This document shows, piece after piece, positions 1 to 5,705 of a stretch of DNA of 8,689 nt. The translations under genes and the position numbers were made by a program. This DNA comes from Acidimicrobiia bacterium (lineage in GTDB: Bacteria > Actinomycetota > Acidimicrobiia > Spongiisociales > SHLN01). The stretch is from positions 1 through 8,689 of the forward strand of contig JAUXLW010000044.1 in assembly GCA_030623545.1 (NCBI GenBank). The letters run 5' to 3'. Numbering within the stretch: the stretch's first letter is position 1; every line of letters begins with the position of its first letter. The notes beneath the pieces are model-generated. The model worked only from the letters and a program-made list of their open reading frames with translations. It ran no database searches and had not been told where the DNA came from.

Positions 1-137
1 GGGTGGCGCGAGAGGCCCCGGGATGGCGATTGGCCGAACGGATCGACCAGTTCTACCCGTACGTCGCGGGAGAGAATGAGACGTCTTGGTCCGACTTCTT
101 TGTGTACCTGCGCTCGGGGGACTCAGCCGCTCACTGA
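1..137 (+). CDS. C-terminal end of an unidentified protein (5' truncated by window edge)
   Basis: An open frame enters from the left edge (first full codon at base 3) and ends at TGA 135-137, giving about 44 residues. The tail includes WRLAERIDQFYPYVAGENE and ends in DSAAH. It looks like real protein, with mixed aromatic and charged residues and GC-rich third positions, but shows no motif I can assign. A second frame across this stretch is also open, so the call rests on composition and on the stop lying just ahead of the next promoter. The next gene's TATAAT box begins 45 bases after the stop, so the downstream gene probably has its own promoter. Family unknown. Confidence 0.5.
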   Translation, partial: VAREAPGWRLAERIDQFYPYVAGENETSWSDFFVYLRSGDSAAH

Positions 138-170
138 AGTTGCAATGGGGCGTGTCGCCGTCGCACCACT

Positions 171-195
171 AAAAGTGGCCGTATAATGCACTTTT
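171..195. promoter_or_regulatory. Inverted repeat AAAAGTG-N11-CACTTTT spanning a -10 box, candidate operator
   Basis: AAAAGTG (171-177) and CACTTTT (189-195) are perfect reverse complements separated by 11 bases that contain the TATAAT box. The left arm also belongs to a smaller palindrome, CCACT-AAA-AGTGG (166-178). A dyad centred on the -10 element is where a dimeric repressor could block RNA polymerase. This function is inferred; no regulator gene is seen nearby. Confidence 0.45.
182..187 (+). promoter_or_regulatory. Consensus -10 box (TATAAT) of the secreted glycosidase-like gene
   Basis: TATAAT at 182-187 is a perfect sigma-70/SigA-type -10 hexamer, unusual in such GC-rich sequence. The predicted transcription start is about 193-197. 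At 16-18 bases upstream there is no good -35 (for example cgtcgc at 159-164), which suggests reliance on the -10 alone or on an activator. A TTG (194) and a GTG (197) lie close to the expected start, so a leaderless mRNA is formally possible. Confidence 0.6.
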
Positions 196-223
196 GGTGA
201 GGGCAAGCGGTTGGCAACACTGG

Positions 224-230
224 GGTGAGG
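224..230 (+). promoter_or_regulatory. Ribosome binding site that favours the GTG start at 236
   Basis: GGTGAGG at 224-230 lies five bases ahead of GTG 236 and resembles the GGAGGTGA anti-SD complement. It supports starting the secreted protein at 236 rather than at TTG 194 or GTG 197. It also leaves a compact signal peptide beginning with Arg-Arg after the initiator. Confidence 0.5.
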
Positions 231-235
231 GAAAC

Positions 236-2674
236 GTGCGACGCATAGGTCTGGGCGGAGGGGCGCTCATCTTGGTCGGATCTCTCATGTTCCCCGTATC
301 GGGAGATCCCGCATTAGCCATCGCCGGCCCCATTCCCCGCTTTGGTTGGTCGATCATCTATTGGGACTCGCAGCAGAACACCGTCGGTGAGTCCGTCCAA
401 TCGATGATCGATGGCAAGTCCTTCACCTACTGGCACACGGCGTATACGCCGTCGGCTCCCTCTCATCCGCACGAAGTGCAGATCGACCTCGGCATCGAAT
501 ACACGGTGGAAGGCTTCCTGGCTCTGCCAAGAGCGGACTCGGCCAATGGACGGATCGGGAACTGGGCTTTCTACGTGTCGAATAATCCCGACGACTGGGG
601 TTCCCCGGCAGGAACCGGCACCTTCCCCGATTCCGCGGCCGAGCAGCAAGCCACCTTCGCCCCCAAAGACGGTCGCTACGTGCGGCTCGTTGCCTTGTCC
701 GAGGCTGGCAACCGGGGGCCCTGGACGTCGCTCGCCGAGTTCAACGTTCTCGGGTTTACCACGAATGTCGCCGCGGCAGCGGTCCAGGGCAACACGGTCA
801 CCTGGCAGCCGGCCACCGACTCCATCCCCGGTTCGCCTTCTTGCTCAATTGTCTCTGGTTCGGGTGTGCCATCCGGGATTGAGGGCCGGGCCGGCGTTCC
901 CGGCGGATGTGGGCCTGGCACTTTTGACACGAGCGGCCTCGGGCTCGGCGTGTATCAGTTCGATTACAGGATGACGGCCGGTAGTTCGGTTACCGGAACG
1001 GTGAGCGTGACTGTACGGGAGCCAATCGAGGTTTGGGACACTGCGTGGTCGCTTCCCCTCAACGGCACTCCGGCGGATGTCAGAACATACCTCGACCACC
1101 TGCGCGACGAGGGCTTCAGCGGTGCCTGGATCAGCATTGTCCCCCCGTATTTCCAGGACGGAATGGCGGGACTGAACTACGCCGGGCAGGCCATGGAGAG
1201 CTTCACGGATCCCAACCCCGGCTATCTGGCCCACATCGACTACATACTCGACCAGGCGGCAAACCGCGGCCTCACGGTGGGGTTGGTAGTGGCGTGGGCT
1301 GCCGACTACACGGGGACCCGCCCCGGCATTGTGATGCATCCGCCGCCGGCGCTTGATGACTGGTTCGATCCCTCCGACCCCGGACACGACCAGAAAGCCT
1401 TCGATTACGGAGCACTTCTTGGCGAGCGCTGGAAAGGCCACCCCGGCCTATTCGCCTGGGTGATGGGAGGCGATTACTGGGAGCCCAACACGGAGAACCT
1501 CACCGAAGCCACCTGGACCAACATCACGGCGGGCCTTCGCTCGGTGGGAGCCACCGGGACGGTGACCTACCACTCGGGCGGCTACCCGGAAAGCTGGCAT
1601 AACTTTTCCCCGGATCCATGGGTGGACTCCCTATCGCCGGAGACCGGCCACTGTATGAATCCACAGGAGTCCCAGTCGGTTCTCAACAACCTGGTGCGCT
1701 CTTACGGCAAAGACGTGATCTCGGCCGAGATGCGCTACGAGGGAGAAGATGTCGACTGGTGTGAGCTGCCATTTGGGCTTATCGGCGCGGCTGAGATCGC
1801 CGACGATGCCAGGGCGGTTCTGGCATCGGGAGCCGACGGTTACGTCTACGGCAACCGAACCCGTTGGCCGTGGTCTCCCGGGTCGCTCGCCAGCCTGGGC
1901 TCGCCGGGAGAGCAGGCCATGCTGGCGGTGCTCACGAAGTCGGATGCGTCTCCGCCGCCGCCTCCTCCTCAGCCGTCGAACGACTCGGTGGGGCTGTTCA
2001 ATCCGCAGTCTGGAAAGTGGCATCTGCGGGTGAGCCCCTCGGTTACCAACAGCTTCTTCTTCGGGACGCCCGGGGATACCCCGCTGCTCGGTGATTGGAA
2101 CGGGGATGGGATCGACACCGTTGCGATGTTTCGGCCCGACACCGGGAAGATCTATTTGAGAAACAGCAACTGGTTTGGGCCCACCGAGACTGAGTTCTTC
2201 TTCGGGATGGGCGGAGACATTCCACTGGCCGGAGACTGGGACGGTGACGGCTATGACACGTTTGCCGTCTATCGTCCCAGCCGGGGCGCCGTGTACATTT
2301 CGAACGAGTTAGGAACCGCACCGGCCGATTTCTCGTACTTCTTTGGTGAGCCGGGAGATCGGCCGTTCAGTGGCGATTTCGACGGTGACGGCAAGGACAC
2401 CGTGGGCCTCTACCGCCCCGGTACCGGTCTGGTCTATCTGCTGAATGAGCACGTCACCAAGCCGCAGGCCGATATGACCTTCTATTACGGCACCAACTCC
2501 GACCGGGTGGTTTTTGGTGATTGGGATGGGGACGGCGACGACACGGTCGGGATCTTCCGGCCTTCGAACGCGATCTTCTATCTCTCGAACGACAACCAGA
2601 CGCAGCCGGCCGATATCCCCCCATTCCAGATGGGGCAGGGGAGCTGGCTGCCGGTTGCCGGACATCTCGGCTGA
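236..2674 (+). CDS. Secreted multidomain protein: F5/8C (discoidin) + DUF4038/GH140-like TIM barrel + five FG-GAP/VCBS-like repeats
   Basis: Predicted exported glycoside hydrolase-like protein of 812 residues. Residues 1-30 form a signal peptide (Arg-Arg, hydrophobic core, AIA before G31). Residues about 36-173 match an F5/8 type C carbohydrate-binding domain, with YWHT, PHEVQIDLG and RYVRL. About 178-262 looks Ig-like. About 264-565 resembles DUF4038/apiosidase-like (GH140) barrels: DTAW at the start, HIDYILDQAANRGLTVGL, then MGGD with D413 and SAEMRYE with E498. The last two lie where this family carries its catalytic acids, by my recollection. A proline linker near 573 leads to five repeats of about 47 residues with DxDGDG-type calcium loops at 619, 666, 713 and 761. 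The substrate is unknown; plant or algal polysaccharide is a guess. The frame is also open from TTG 194 (826 residues). GTG 236 is preferred for its SD sequence and a shorter signal n-region. Confidence 0.88.
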   Translation: MRRIGLGGGALILVGSLMFPVSGDPALAIAGPIPRFGWSIIYWDSQQNTVGESVQSMIDGKSFTYWHTAYTPSAPSHPHEVQIDLGIEYTVEGFLALPRADSANGRIGNWAFYVSNNPDDWGSPAGTGTFPDSAAEQQATFAPKDGRYVRLVALSEAGNRGPWTSLAEFNVLGFTTNVAAAAVQGNTVTWQPATDSIPGSPSCSIVSGSGVPSGIEGRAGVPGGCGPGTFDTSGLGLGVYQFDYRMTAGSSVTGTVSVTVREPIEVWDTAWSLPLNGTPADVRTYLDHLRDEGFSGAWISIVPPYFQDGMAGLNYAGQAMESFTDPNPGYLAHIDYILDQAANRGLTVGLVVAWAADYTGTRPGIVMHPPPALDDWFDPSDPGHDQKAFDYGALLGERWKGHPGLFAWVMGGDYWEPNTENLTEATWTNITAGLRSVGATGTVTYHSGGYPESWHNFSPDPWVDSLSPETGHCMNPQESQSVLNNLVRSYGKDVISAEMRYEGEDVDWCELPFGLIGAAEIADDARAVLASGADGYVYGNRTRWPWSPGSLASLGSPGEQAMLAVLTKSDASPPPPPPQPSNDSVGLFNPQSGKWHLRVSPSVTNSFFFGTPGDTPLLGDWNGDGIDTVAMFRPDTGKIYLRNSNWFGPTETEFFFGMGGDIPLAGDWDGDGYDTFAVYRPSRGAVYISNELGTAPADFSYFFGEPGDRPFSGDFDGDGKDTVGLYRPGTGLVYLLNEHVTKPQADMTFYYGTNSDRVVFGDWDGDGDDTVGIFRPSNAIFYLSNDNQTQPADIPPFQMGQGSWLPVAGHLG
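1979..2671 (+). repeat. Five tandem protein repeats of about 47 residues with Ca-binding-like loops
   Basis: Residues 582-812 of the secreted protein form five units patterned as DTVGxYRPxxGxxYL, then FFxGxxGDxPxxGDWDGDG. The GDWxGDG motifs begin at residues 619, 666, 713 and 761, a spacing of 47, 47 and 48. The fifth unit ends at the stop with AGHLG instead of GDWDGDG, so its Asp-rich loop is missing. The DNA of the units has diverged, so this is an old duplication. Such repeats usually form beta-propeller blades on surface proteins. Confidence 0.8.
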
Positions 2675-2697
2675 GCCCCCACTCTCGGGAACTGGTC

Positions 2698-2703
2698 TAT
2701 GCT
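2698..2703 (+). promoter_or_regulatory. tatA: Possible -10 box (TATGCT) for tatA
   Basis: TATGCT at 2698-2703 matches TANNNT and sits about 47 bases ahead of the tatA ATG, giving a leader of roughly 40 bases that contains the SD. No -35 match is visible at 16-18 bases, so this is weak. Read-through from the upstream gene is an alternative, as I see no strong terminator between them. Confidence 0.3.
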
Positions 2704-2749
2704 CGACTTATCAGGTCCCGGCCTGAGCCAGGTTGAGAAAGGAATCTAC

Positions 2750-2950
2750 ATGGTTGCCGGAGTCGTCGGTTGGCCCGAGTTGGTGGTCATACTGGCGGTT
2801 TTGCTCGTTCTGTTCGGCGCCAAGCGGCTCCCGGAGCTCGCCCGTTCCCTCGGTAAGTCTGTCAAGGAGCTACAGCGCGGTCTCGACGATGATACGTCGG
2901 ATGCGTCGGAGGACGTCGAAGAAGCTGAGGACACACCTCCAGGCTCCTGA
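2750..2950 (+). CDS. tatA: Sec-independent protein translocase subunit TatA (TatA/E family)
   Basis: Small membrane protein (66 residues) of the twin-arginine translocase, which exports folded proteins across the cytoplasmic membrane. It has the family layout. A short N-terminus is followed by one membrane span (about 9-22, with WPELVVILAVLLVLFGAKRL around it). Then come the FGxxRLPEL hinge (22-30), an amphipathic helix (ARSLGKSVKELQRGL, 31-45) and an acidic tail. ATG 2750 is chosen because AAAGGA (2738-2743) lies six bases upstream and the span then begins where TatA proteins have it; the frame extends to 2699 without support. The gene stands alone, without tatB or tatC, as is common in actinobacteria. 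It converges on the rhodanese gene with three bases between the stops. Confidence 0.92.
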   Translation: MVAGVVGWPELVVILAVLLVLFGAKRLPELARSLGKSVKELQRGLDDDTSDASEDVEEAEDTPPGS

Positions 2951-2953
2951 CGC

Positions 2954-3343
2954 CTATCGATCCTCGATCGGGAGGCCGGCGGCCGACCAGGCTCGGAATC
3001 CTCCGTCTATGTCACCCACGTCTGCGAAACCCATCTCGGTCAAGGTGGCGGCTGCCAGGCTGGATGAGTAACCGTCGTTGCACATGAGGATCAGCCTGGT
3101 GGCGCGATCGTTTATCCGCGGGTCAGTCCTTTCCGCCTCCGGGTCGACTCGCCACGGAAGCACTGAGAGCCCGACCACGACCGCATCGGGCACGGTGCCT
3201 TCGGCGAGGCGGTCCTCGCTGCATCGGAGATCAACGATGATTGCTCCTGCCGTCTGGGCGTCAGCAGCGGCGTGTGGCCGGTACCGCGTAATGCGCGAAC
3301 GAGCCTGGCTCAGCAGTTCACTTGCCGACGTGAATTGACTCAT
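2954..3343 (-). CDS. Single-domain rhodanese-like (sulfurtransferase) protein
   Basis: Protein of 129 residues with one rhodanese fold. The IIVDLR strand (35-40) is typical of the domain start. The active-site loop is LILMCNDGYSSSLAAATL with the predicted catalytic C88, and the C-terminal DIDGGFRAWSAAGLP is a standard rhodanese ending. Such proteins carry sulfane sulfur on the cysteine in thiosulfate or persulfide chemistry; the physiological donor and acceptor are not evident. ATG 3343 is chosen because the next in-frame codons upstream are not starts and a promoter-like TAAAGT lies seven bases ahead, suggesting a leaderless mRNA. The N-terminal 30 residues are a helical extension before the fold. 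It is divergent from the EF-G2 gene and convergent with tatA. Confidence 0.85.
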   Translation of the reverse strand: MSQFTSASELLSQARSRITRYRPHAAADAQTAGAIIVDLRCSEDRLAEGTVPDAVVVGLSVLPWRVDPEAERTDPRINDRATRLILMCNDGYSSSLAAATLTEMGFADVGDIDGGFRAWSAAGLPIEDR

Positions 3344-3350
3344 TGGCTCA

Positions 3351-3379
3351 ACTTTATGCCCGGCGGACCATCGTGTCGC
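3351..3379 (-). promoter_or_regulatory. Promoter of the rhodanese gene (GCGACA-17-TAAAGT), likely leaderless
   Basis: On the minus strand GCGACA (3379-3374) and TAAAGT (3356-3351) are separated by exactly 17 bases. The ATG at 3343 follows after seven bases, so transcription should begin at or next to the start codon. No strong SD precedes the ATG, only GAG. Confidence 0.5.
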
Positions 3380-3415
3380 GTTCTCTTGGCGAGAACCAGG
3401 GCGGACTCCTTTGTC

Positions 3416-3421
3416 TAAAGT
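3416..3421 (+). promoter_or_regulatory. Possible -10 box (TAAAGT) of the EF-G2 gene
   Basis: TAAAGT at 3416-3421 is the same hexamer as in the divergent rhodanese promoter. It would start transcription near 3428, leaving a short leader with AGGAGG at 3442-3447. No good -35 is seen at 16-18 bases. Confidence 0.35.
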
Positions 3422-3453
3422 AGTGAAATCCGGGCTAAGACAGGAGGTCGTGG

Positions 3454-5502
3454 GTGGAGCCGACCAAGATTCGCAACGTCGTGCTAGTGGGTCACAGCGG
3501 CGCGGGCAAGACCTCGCTGGCGGAGGCACTGCTTTTCACCTCGGGAGCTACTACCAGGCTTGGCCGAGTCGAGGATGGCAACACAGTCCTGGACTACGAA
3601 CCGGAGGAGATCAGCCGTCAAGGTTCGGTCGGTCTCGCAGTGGCGCCGATTGCATGGAATGGGCACAAGCTCAACATCATCGACACTCCGGGATACGCCG
3701 ACTTCATCGGAGATGTCCGCTCAGCTTTGCGGGCAGCCGACCTGGCCCTGTTTGTGGTTTCAGCTACCGACGGAGTCGAAGTCCAGACAGAGGCAGTATG
3801 GCATTTGGCTGAGCAAGAGGGGATCGCCCGGGCCTTCTTCATCAATAAGCTCGATCGAGAGCGGGCCGACTACAAGGCGGTGCTTGCCCAGCTCAAGAGC
3901 ACCTTCGGCACGGGAGTCGCGCCTTTGGAGATGCCGATTGGCTCTGAAGCGGATTTGCGAGGGGTGGCAGGCATCGTTTCCAATCATGCCTTTCTGTATG
4001 AAAACGGCGCAGGCAAGGGCGAAGAGGTCGATGTTCCTGACGAGGTCAAGGCCGATGTGGACGAGGTTCGAAATGCTCTAGTCGAGGCCGTCGTCGAGAA
4101 TGATGATGAGCTGCTGGAAGCCTATTTTGAGGGTCAGGAGCCGACCCGGGATCAACTCGTCAAAGGCCTGCGGCAGGGGATTGCGGAACGGGCAATCTTC
4201 CCTGTCTTGTGTGGCTCGGCCACCGGCTTGATCGGCATCGACCGGCTGGCAGAGCTCATCGTCAGGGACGGCCCTTCTCCACTAGATCGCCCAATGCCCC
4301 CGATAGCCGGCGATGACGAGTTCACCGCCAACCCGGGGGGTCCGCTCGAGGCGTACGTTTTCAAGACCCTTTCTGACCCGTATCTGGGCAGGATCTCGAT
4401 GTTCCGGCTGTTTTCGGGCACGCTCAAGGTCGACATGGTTCTCGAGAATCCCCGGGAGGGGGCGTCGGGGAAGCTGCACAACCTCTTCTTCATGAAGGGC
4501 AAGGACCATGAAGACGCCTCGGAGGTCTCCTGTGGTGACATTGCCGCCGTTGCCAAGTTGGAGACCGTTCGTTCTGGCGACACTTTGCGGGCGCCCGGTT
4601 CGGATGTCGTGATTGAGCCGGTTGCGGTGCCATCTCCCAACATGTCTCTAGCGGTGGAGCCGAAGACGACCCACGATGAGGAAAAGCTGTCAACGTCGTT
4701 GGCGCGGACCGTCGAGGAAGATCCAACACTCTCGGTTGAGCGTCGGGCCGAGACCAATCAGACGGTGCTTTCGGGAATGGGCGACACCCACCTCGAAGTA
4801 GCCCTTGCCAAGATGTCAAGGAGGTTCGGGGTCGAAGTCGTAACCGCAGTGCCAAGGGTTCCTTACCGGGAAACCATCAGGGCAAGCGCCGAAGCCGAGG
4901 GAAAGCACAAGAAGCAATCGGGAGGCCGGGGTCAGTTCGGAGTGGCTTTCGTGCGGTTCGAGCCGCTTTCCGACGGCGAGGGCTATGAGTTCGTCAATGC
5001 CGTCAAGGGCGGTTCCATTCCCAGGCAGCTGATCCCCGCCGTCGACAAGGGGATTCAAGAGGCGCTGGCCCGTGGCCTGCAAGCCGGCTATCCGGTGGTC
5101 GGGATCCGGGCCACCGTGTACGACGGCAAGTATCACAACGTCGATTCCGACGAGCTTTCTTTCCGCATGGCCGGTATCCAGGCTCTGCGGGCCGCGGCCG
5201 GCAAGCTGAATCCGGTGATGCTGGAGCCTATTGTCAAGATCCGCATCATGGCTCCAGAGCGATACATGGGTGACATCATCGGGGATCTCAATGCCAAGCG
5301 GGGTCGAGTCGGAGGCATGGATTCTTTCGGCCAACAACGGGTGGTTACGGCCGAAGTTCCAATGGGTGAGGTTCAGCAGTACACCATCGATCTTCGTTCG
5401 ATGACCGGAGGGCGCGGGTCATTCACGCTCGAGTTCTCGCACTACGAGGAGATGCCCCCGCAAGAAGCCCAGAGAGTGATCGCCGCCCGCGCCGAGGAGT
5501 AA
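3454..5502 (+). CDS. fusA2: Elongation factor G-like translational GTPase (EF-G2 / FusA2 type)
   Basis: Five-domain translation-factor GTPase of 682 residues, full length for the family. The G domain has a P-loop GHSGAGKT (13-20), G3 DTPGYAD (77-83), G4 NKLD (131-134) and G5 CGSA (253-256). Domain II is about 297-385, III about 398-472, IV about 473-590 (GGRGQFGVAF) and V about 591-672 (APERYMGDIIGDLNAKRG). Unlike canonical EF-G, the catalytic His after DTPG is Tyr (Y81), and switch I reads RQGSVGLAV rather than RGITI. Both features recall mycobacterial FusA2 (EF-G2). To my knowledge the M. smegmatis EF-G2 binds guanine nucleotides but lacks ribosome-stimulated GTPase activity, so this is probably not the main translocase. 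GTG 3454 is preceded by AGGAGG with six bases of spacing. It is not in a str operon (no rpsL, rpsG or tuf). Confidence 0.9.
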   Translation: MEPTKIRNVVLVGHSGAGKTSLAEALLFTSGATTRLGRVEDGNTVLDYEPEEISRQGSVGLAVAPIAWNGHKLNIIDTPGYADFIGDVRSALRAADLALFVVSATDGVEVQTEAVWHLAEQEGIARAFFINKLDRERADYKAVLAQLKSTFGTGVAPLEMPIGSEADLRGVAGIVSNHAFLYENGAGKGEEVDVPDEVKADVDEVRNALVEAVVENDDELLEAYFEGQEPTRDQLVKGLRQGIAERAIFPVLCGSATGLIGIDRLAELIVRDGPSPLDRPMPPIAGDDEFTANPGGPLEAYVFKTLSDPYLGRISMFRLFSGTLKVDMVLENPREGASGKLHNLFFMKGKDHEDASEVSCGDIAAVAKLETVRSGDTLRAPGSDVVIEPVAVPSPNMSLAVEPKTTHDEEKLSTSLARTVEEDPTLSVERRAETNQTVLSGMGDTHLEVALAKMSRRFGVEVVTAVPRVPYRETIRASAEAEGKHKKQSGGRGQFGVAFVRFEPLSDGEGYEFVNAVKGGSIPRQLIPAVDKGIQEALARGLQAGYPVVGIRATVYDGKYHNVDSDELSFRMAGIQALRAAAGKLNPVMLEPIVKIRIMAPERYMGDIIGDLNAKRGRVGGMDSFGQQRVVTAEVPMGEVQQYTIDLRSMTGGRGSFTLEFSHYEEMPPQEAQRVIAARAEE

Positions 5503-5511
5503 ACCGGCACC

Positions 5512-5540
5512 TTGACAAAGCTGGCGAAAGAGCAGATATT
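5512..5540 (+). promoter_or_regulatory. Strong promoter directly after the EF-G2 gene (TTGACA-17-GATATT)
   Basis: TTGACA at 5512-5517 is a perfect -35. After exactly 17 bases comes GATATT (5535-5540), four of six matches to TATAAT. It starts nine bases after the EF-G2 stop codon and points away from that gene into sequence with no convincing ORF. Predicted transcription start is about 5546-5549. It is the best -35/-10 pair in the window. Confidence 0.6.
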
Positions 5541-5546
5541 GGCTGT

Positions 5547-5690
5547 TGGACACGGTGGGGGAGGGTCAAGAACAAGTTCGCAACGCGACTCGCGCAGTGG
5601 TGCGGCACAACCCCGCAACGGCCCCTACCCCGTGCCGCCGCGTCGGTTATGCGGGCAAGAGCCCCCGCCTGGAGGCGGGGGTTCTCGCGG
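5547..5690 (+). ncRNA. Candidate small RNA between a strong promoter and a GC hairpin
   Basis: About 140 bases lie between the TTGACA/GATATT promoter and the strong hairpin at 5658-5685. I see possible internal helices: CACGG (5551-5555) with CCGTG (5630-5634), GCGGCAC (5602-5608) with GTGCCGC (5632-5638) as a competing pair, and CGCG-ACT-CGCG (5584-5594). No consensus of SRP RNA, RNase P, tmRNA, 5S or 6S RNA is recognisable. An alternative is a leaderless ORF from TTG 5546 to 5758 (70 codons) that runs through the hairpin; its peptide is not recognisable and it overlaps the end of the zinc-ribbon gene. A decayed insertion-element end is also possible. Confidence 0.35.
5658..5685. terminator. 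Strong GC hairpin, probable bidirectional terminator between convergent units
   Basis: The left arm AGAGCCCCCGCC (5658-5669), loop TGGA, and right arm GGCGGGGGTTCT (5674-5685) form a 12-bp stem with a single G-T pair. It lies downstream of the EF-G2/small-RNA unit and 21 bases beyond the zinc-ribbon stop on the other strand. There is no U-tract on the + strand and only TCTTG on the - strand. U-poor hairpin terminators are reported from actinobacteria, so termination is likely but not certain. Confidence 0.55.
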
Positions 5691-5705
5691 AAGCGCAACC
5701 TGTGG

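Noticed and set aside
1631..2023. 130-residue Arg-rich ORF on the minus strand within the secreted protein gene
   Set aside because: Low-complexity RRRRRR content and complete overlap with a well-supported gene mark it as a shadow of the proline-rich linker region.
2711..2726. TCAGG-TCCCGG-CCTGA hairpin as terminator of the secreted protein gene
   Set aside because: Only a 5-bp stem with no U-run, and it lies inside the leader of tatA. Too weak to call.
2951..2990. Terminator between tatA and the rhodanese gene
   Set aside because: The stops are three bases apart. The only nearby hairpins (such as CCTC-GATCGG-GAGG) have 4-bp stems and sit inside the rhodanese coding sequence.
4152..4757. 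201-residue minus-strand ORF inside the EF-G2 gene
   Set aside because: Ser-rich antisense shadow of a highly conserved GTPase; no domain or start signal.
5571..5580. GAACAAGTTC palindrome as a LexA/SOS box
   Set aside because: The actinobacterial LexA site needs four bases between GAAC and GTTC; here there are two, and the site is not placed over a promoter.
5503..5705. Known structural RNA (SRP RNA, tmRNA, RNase P, 6S)
   Set aside because: None of their signature sequences, such as GGAAGG-AGCAGC of SRP RNA or the RNase P P4 core, is present on either strand.
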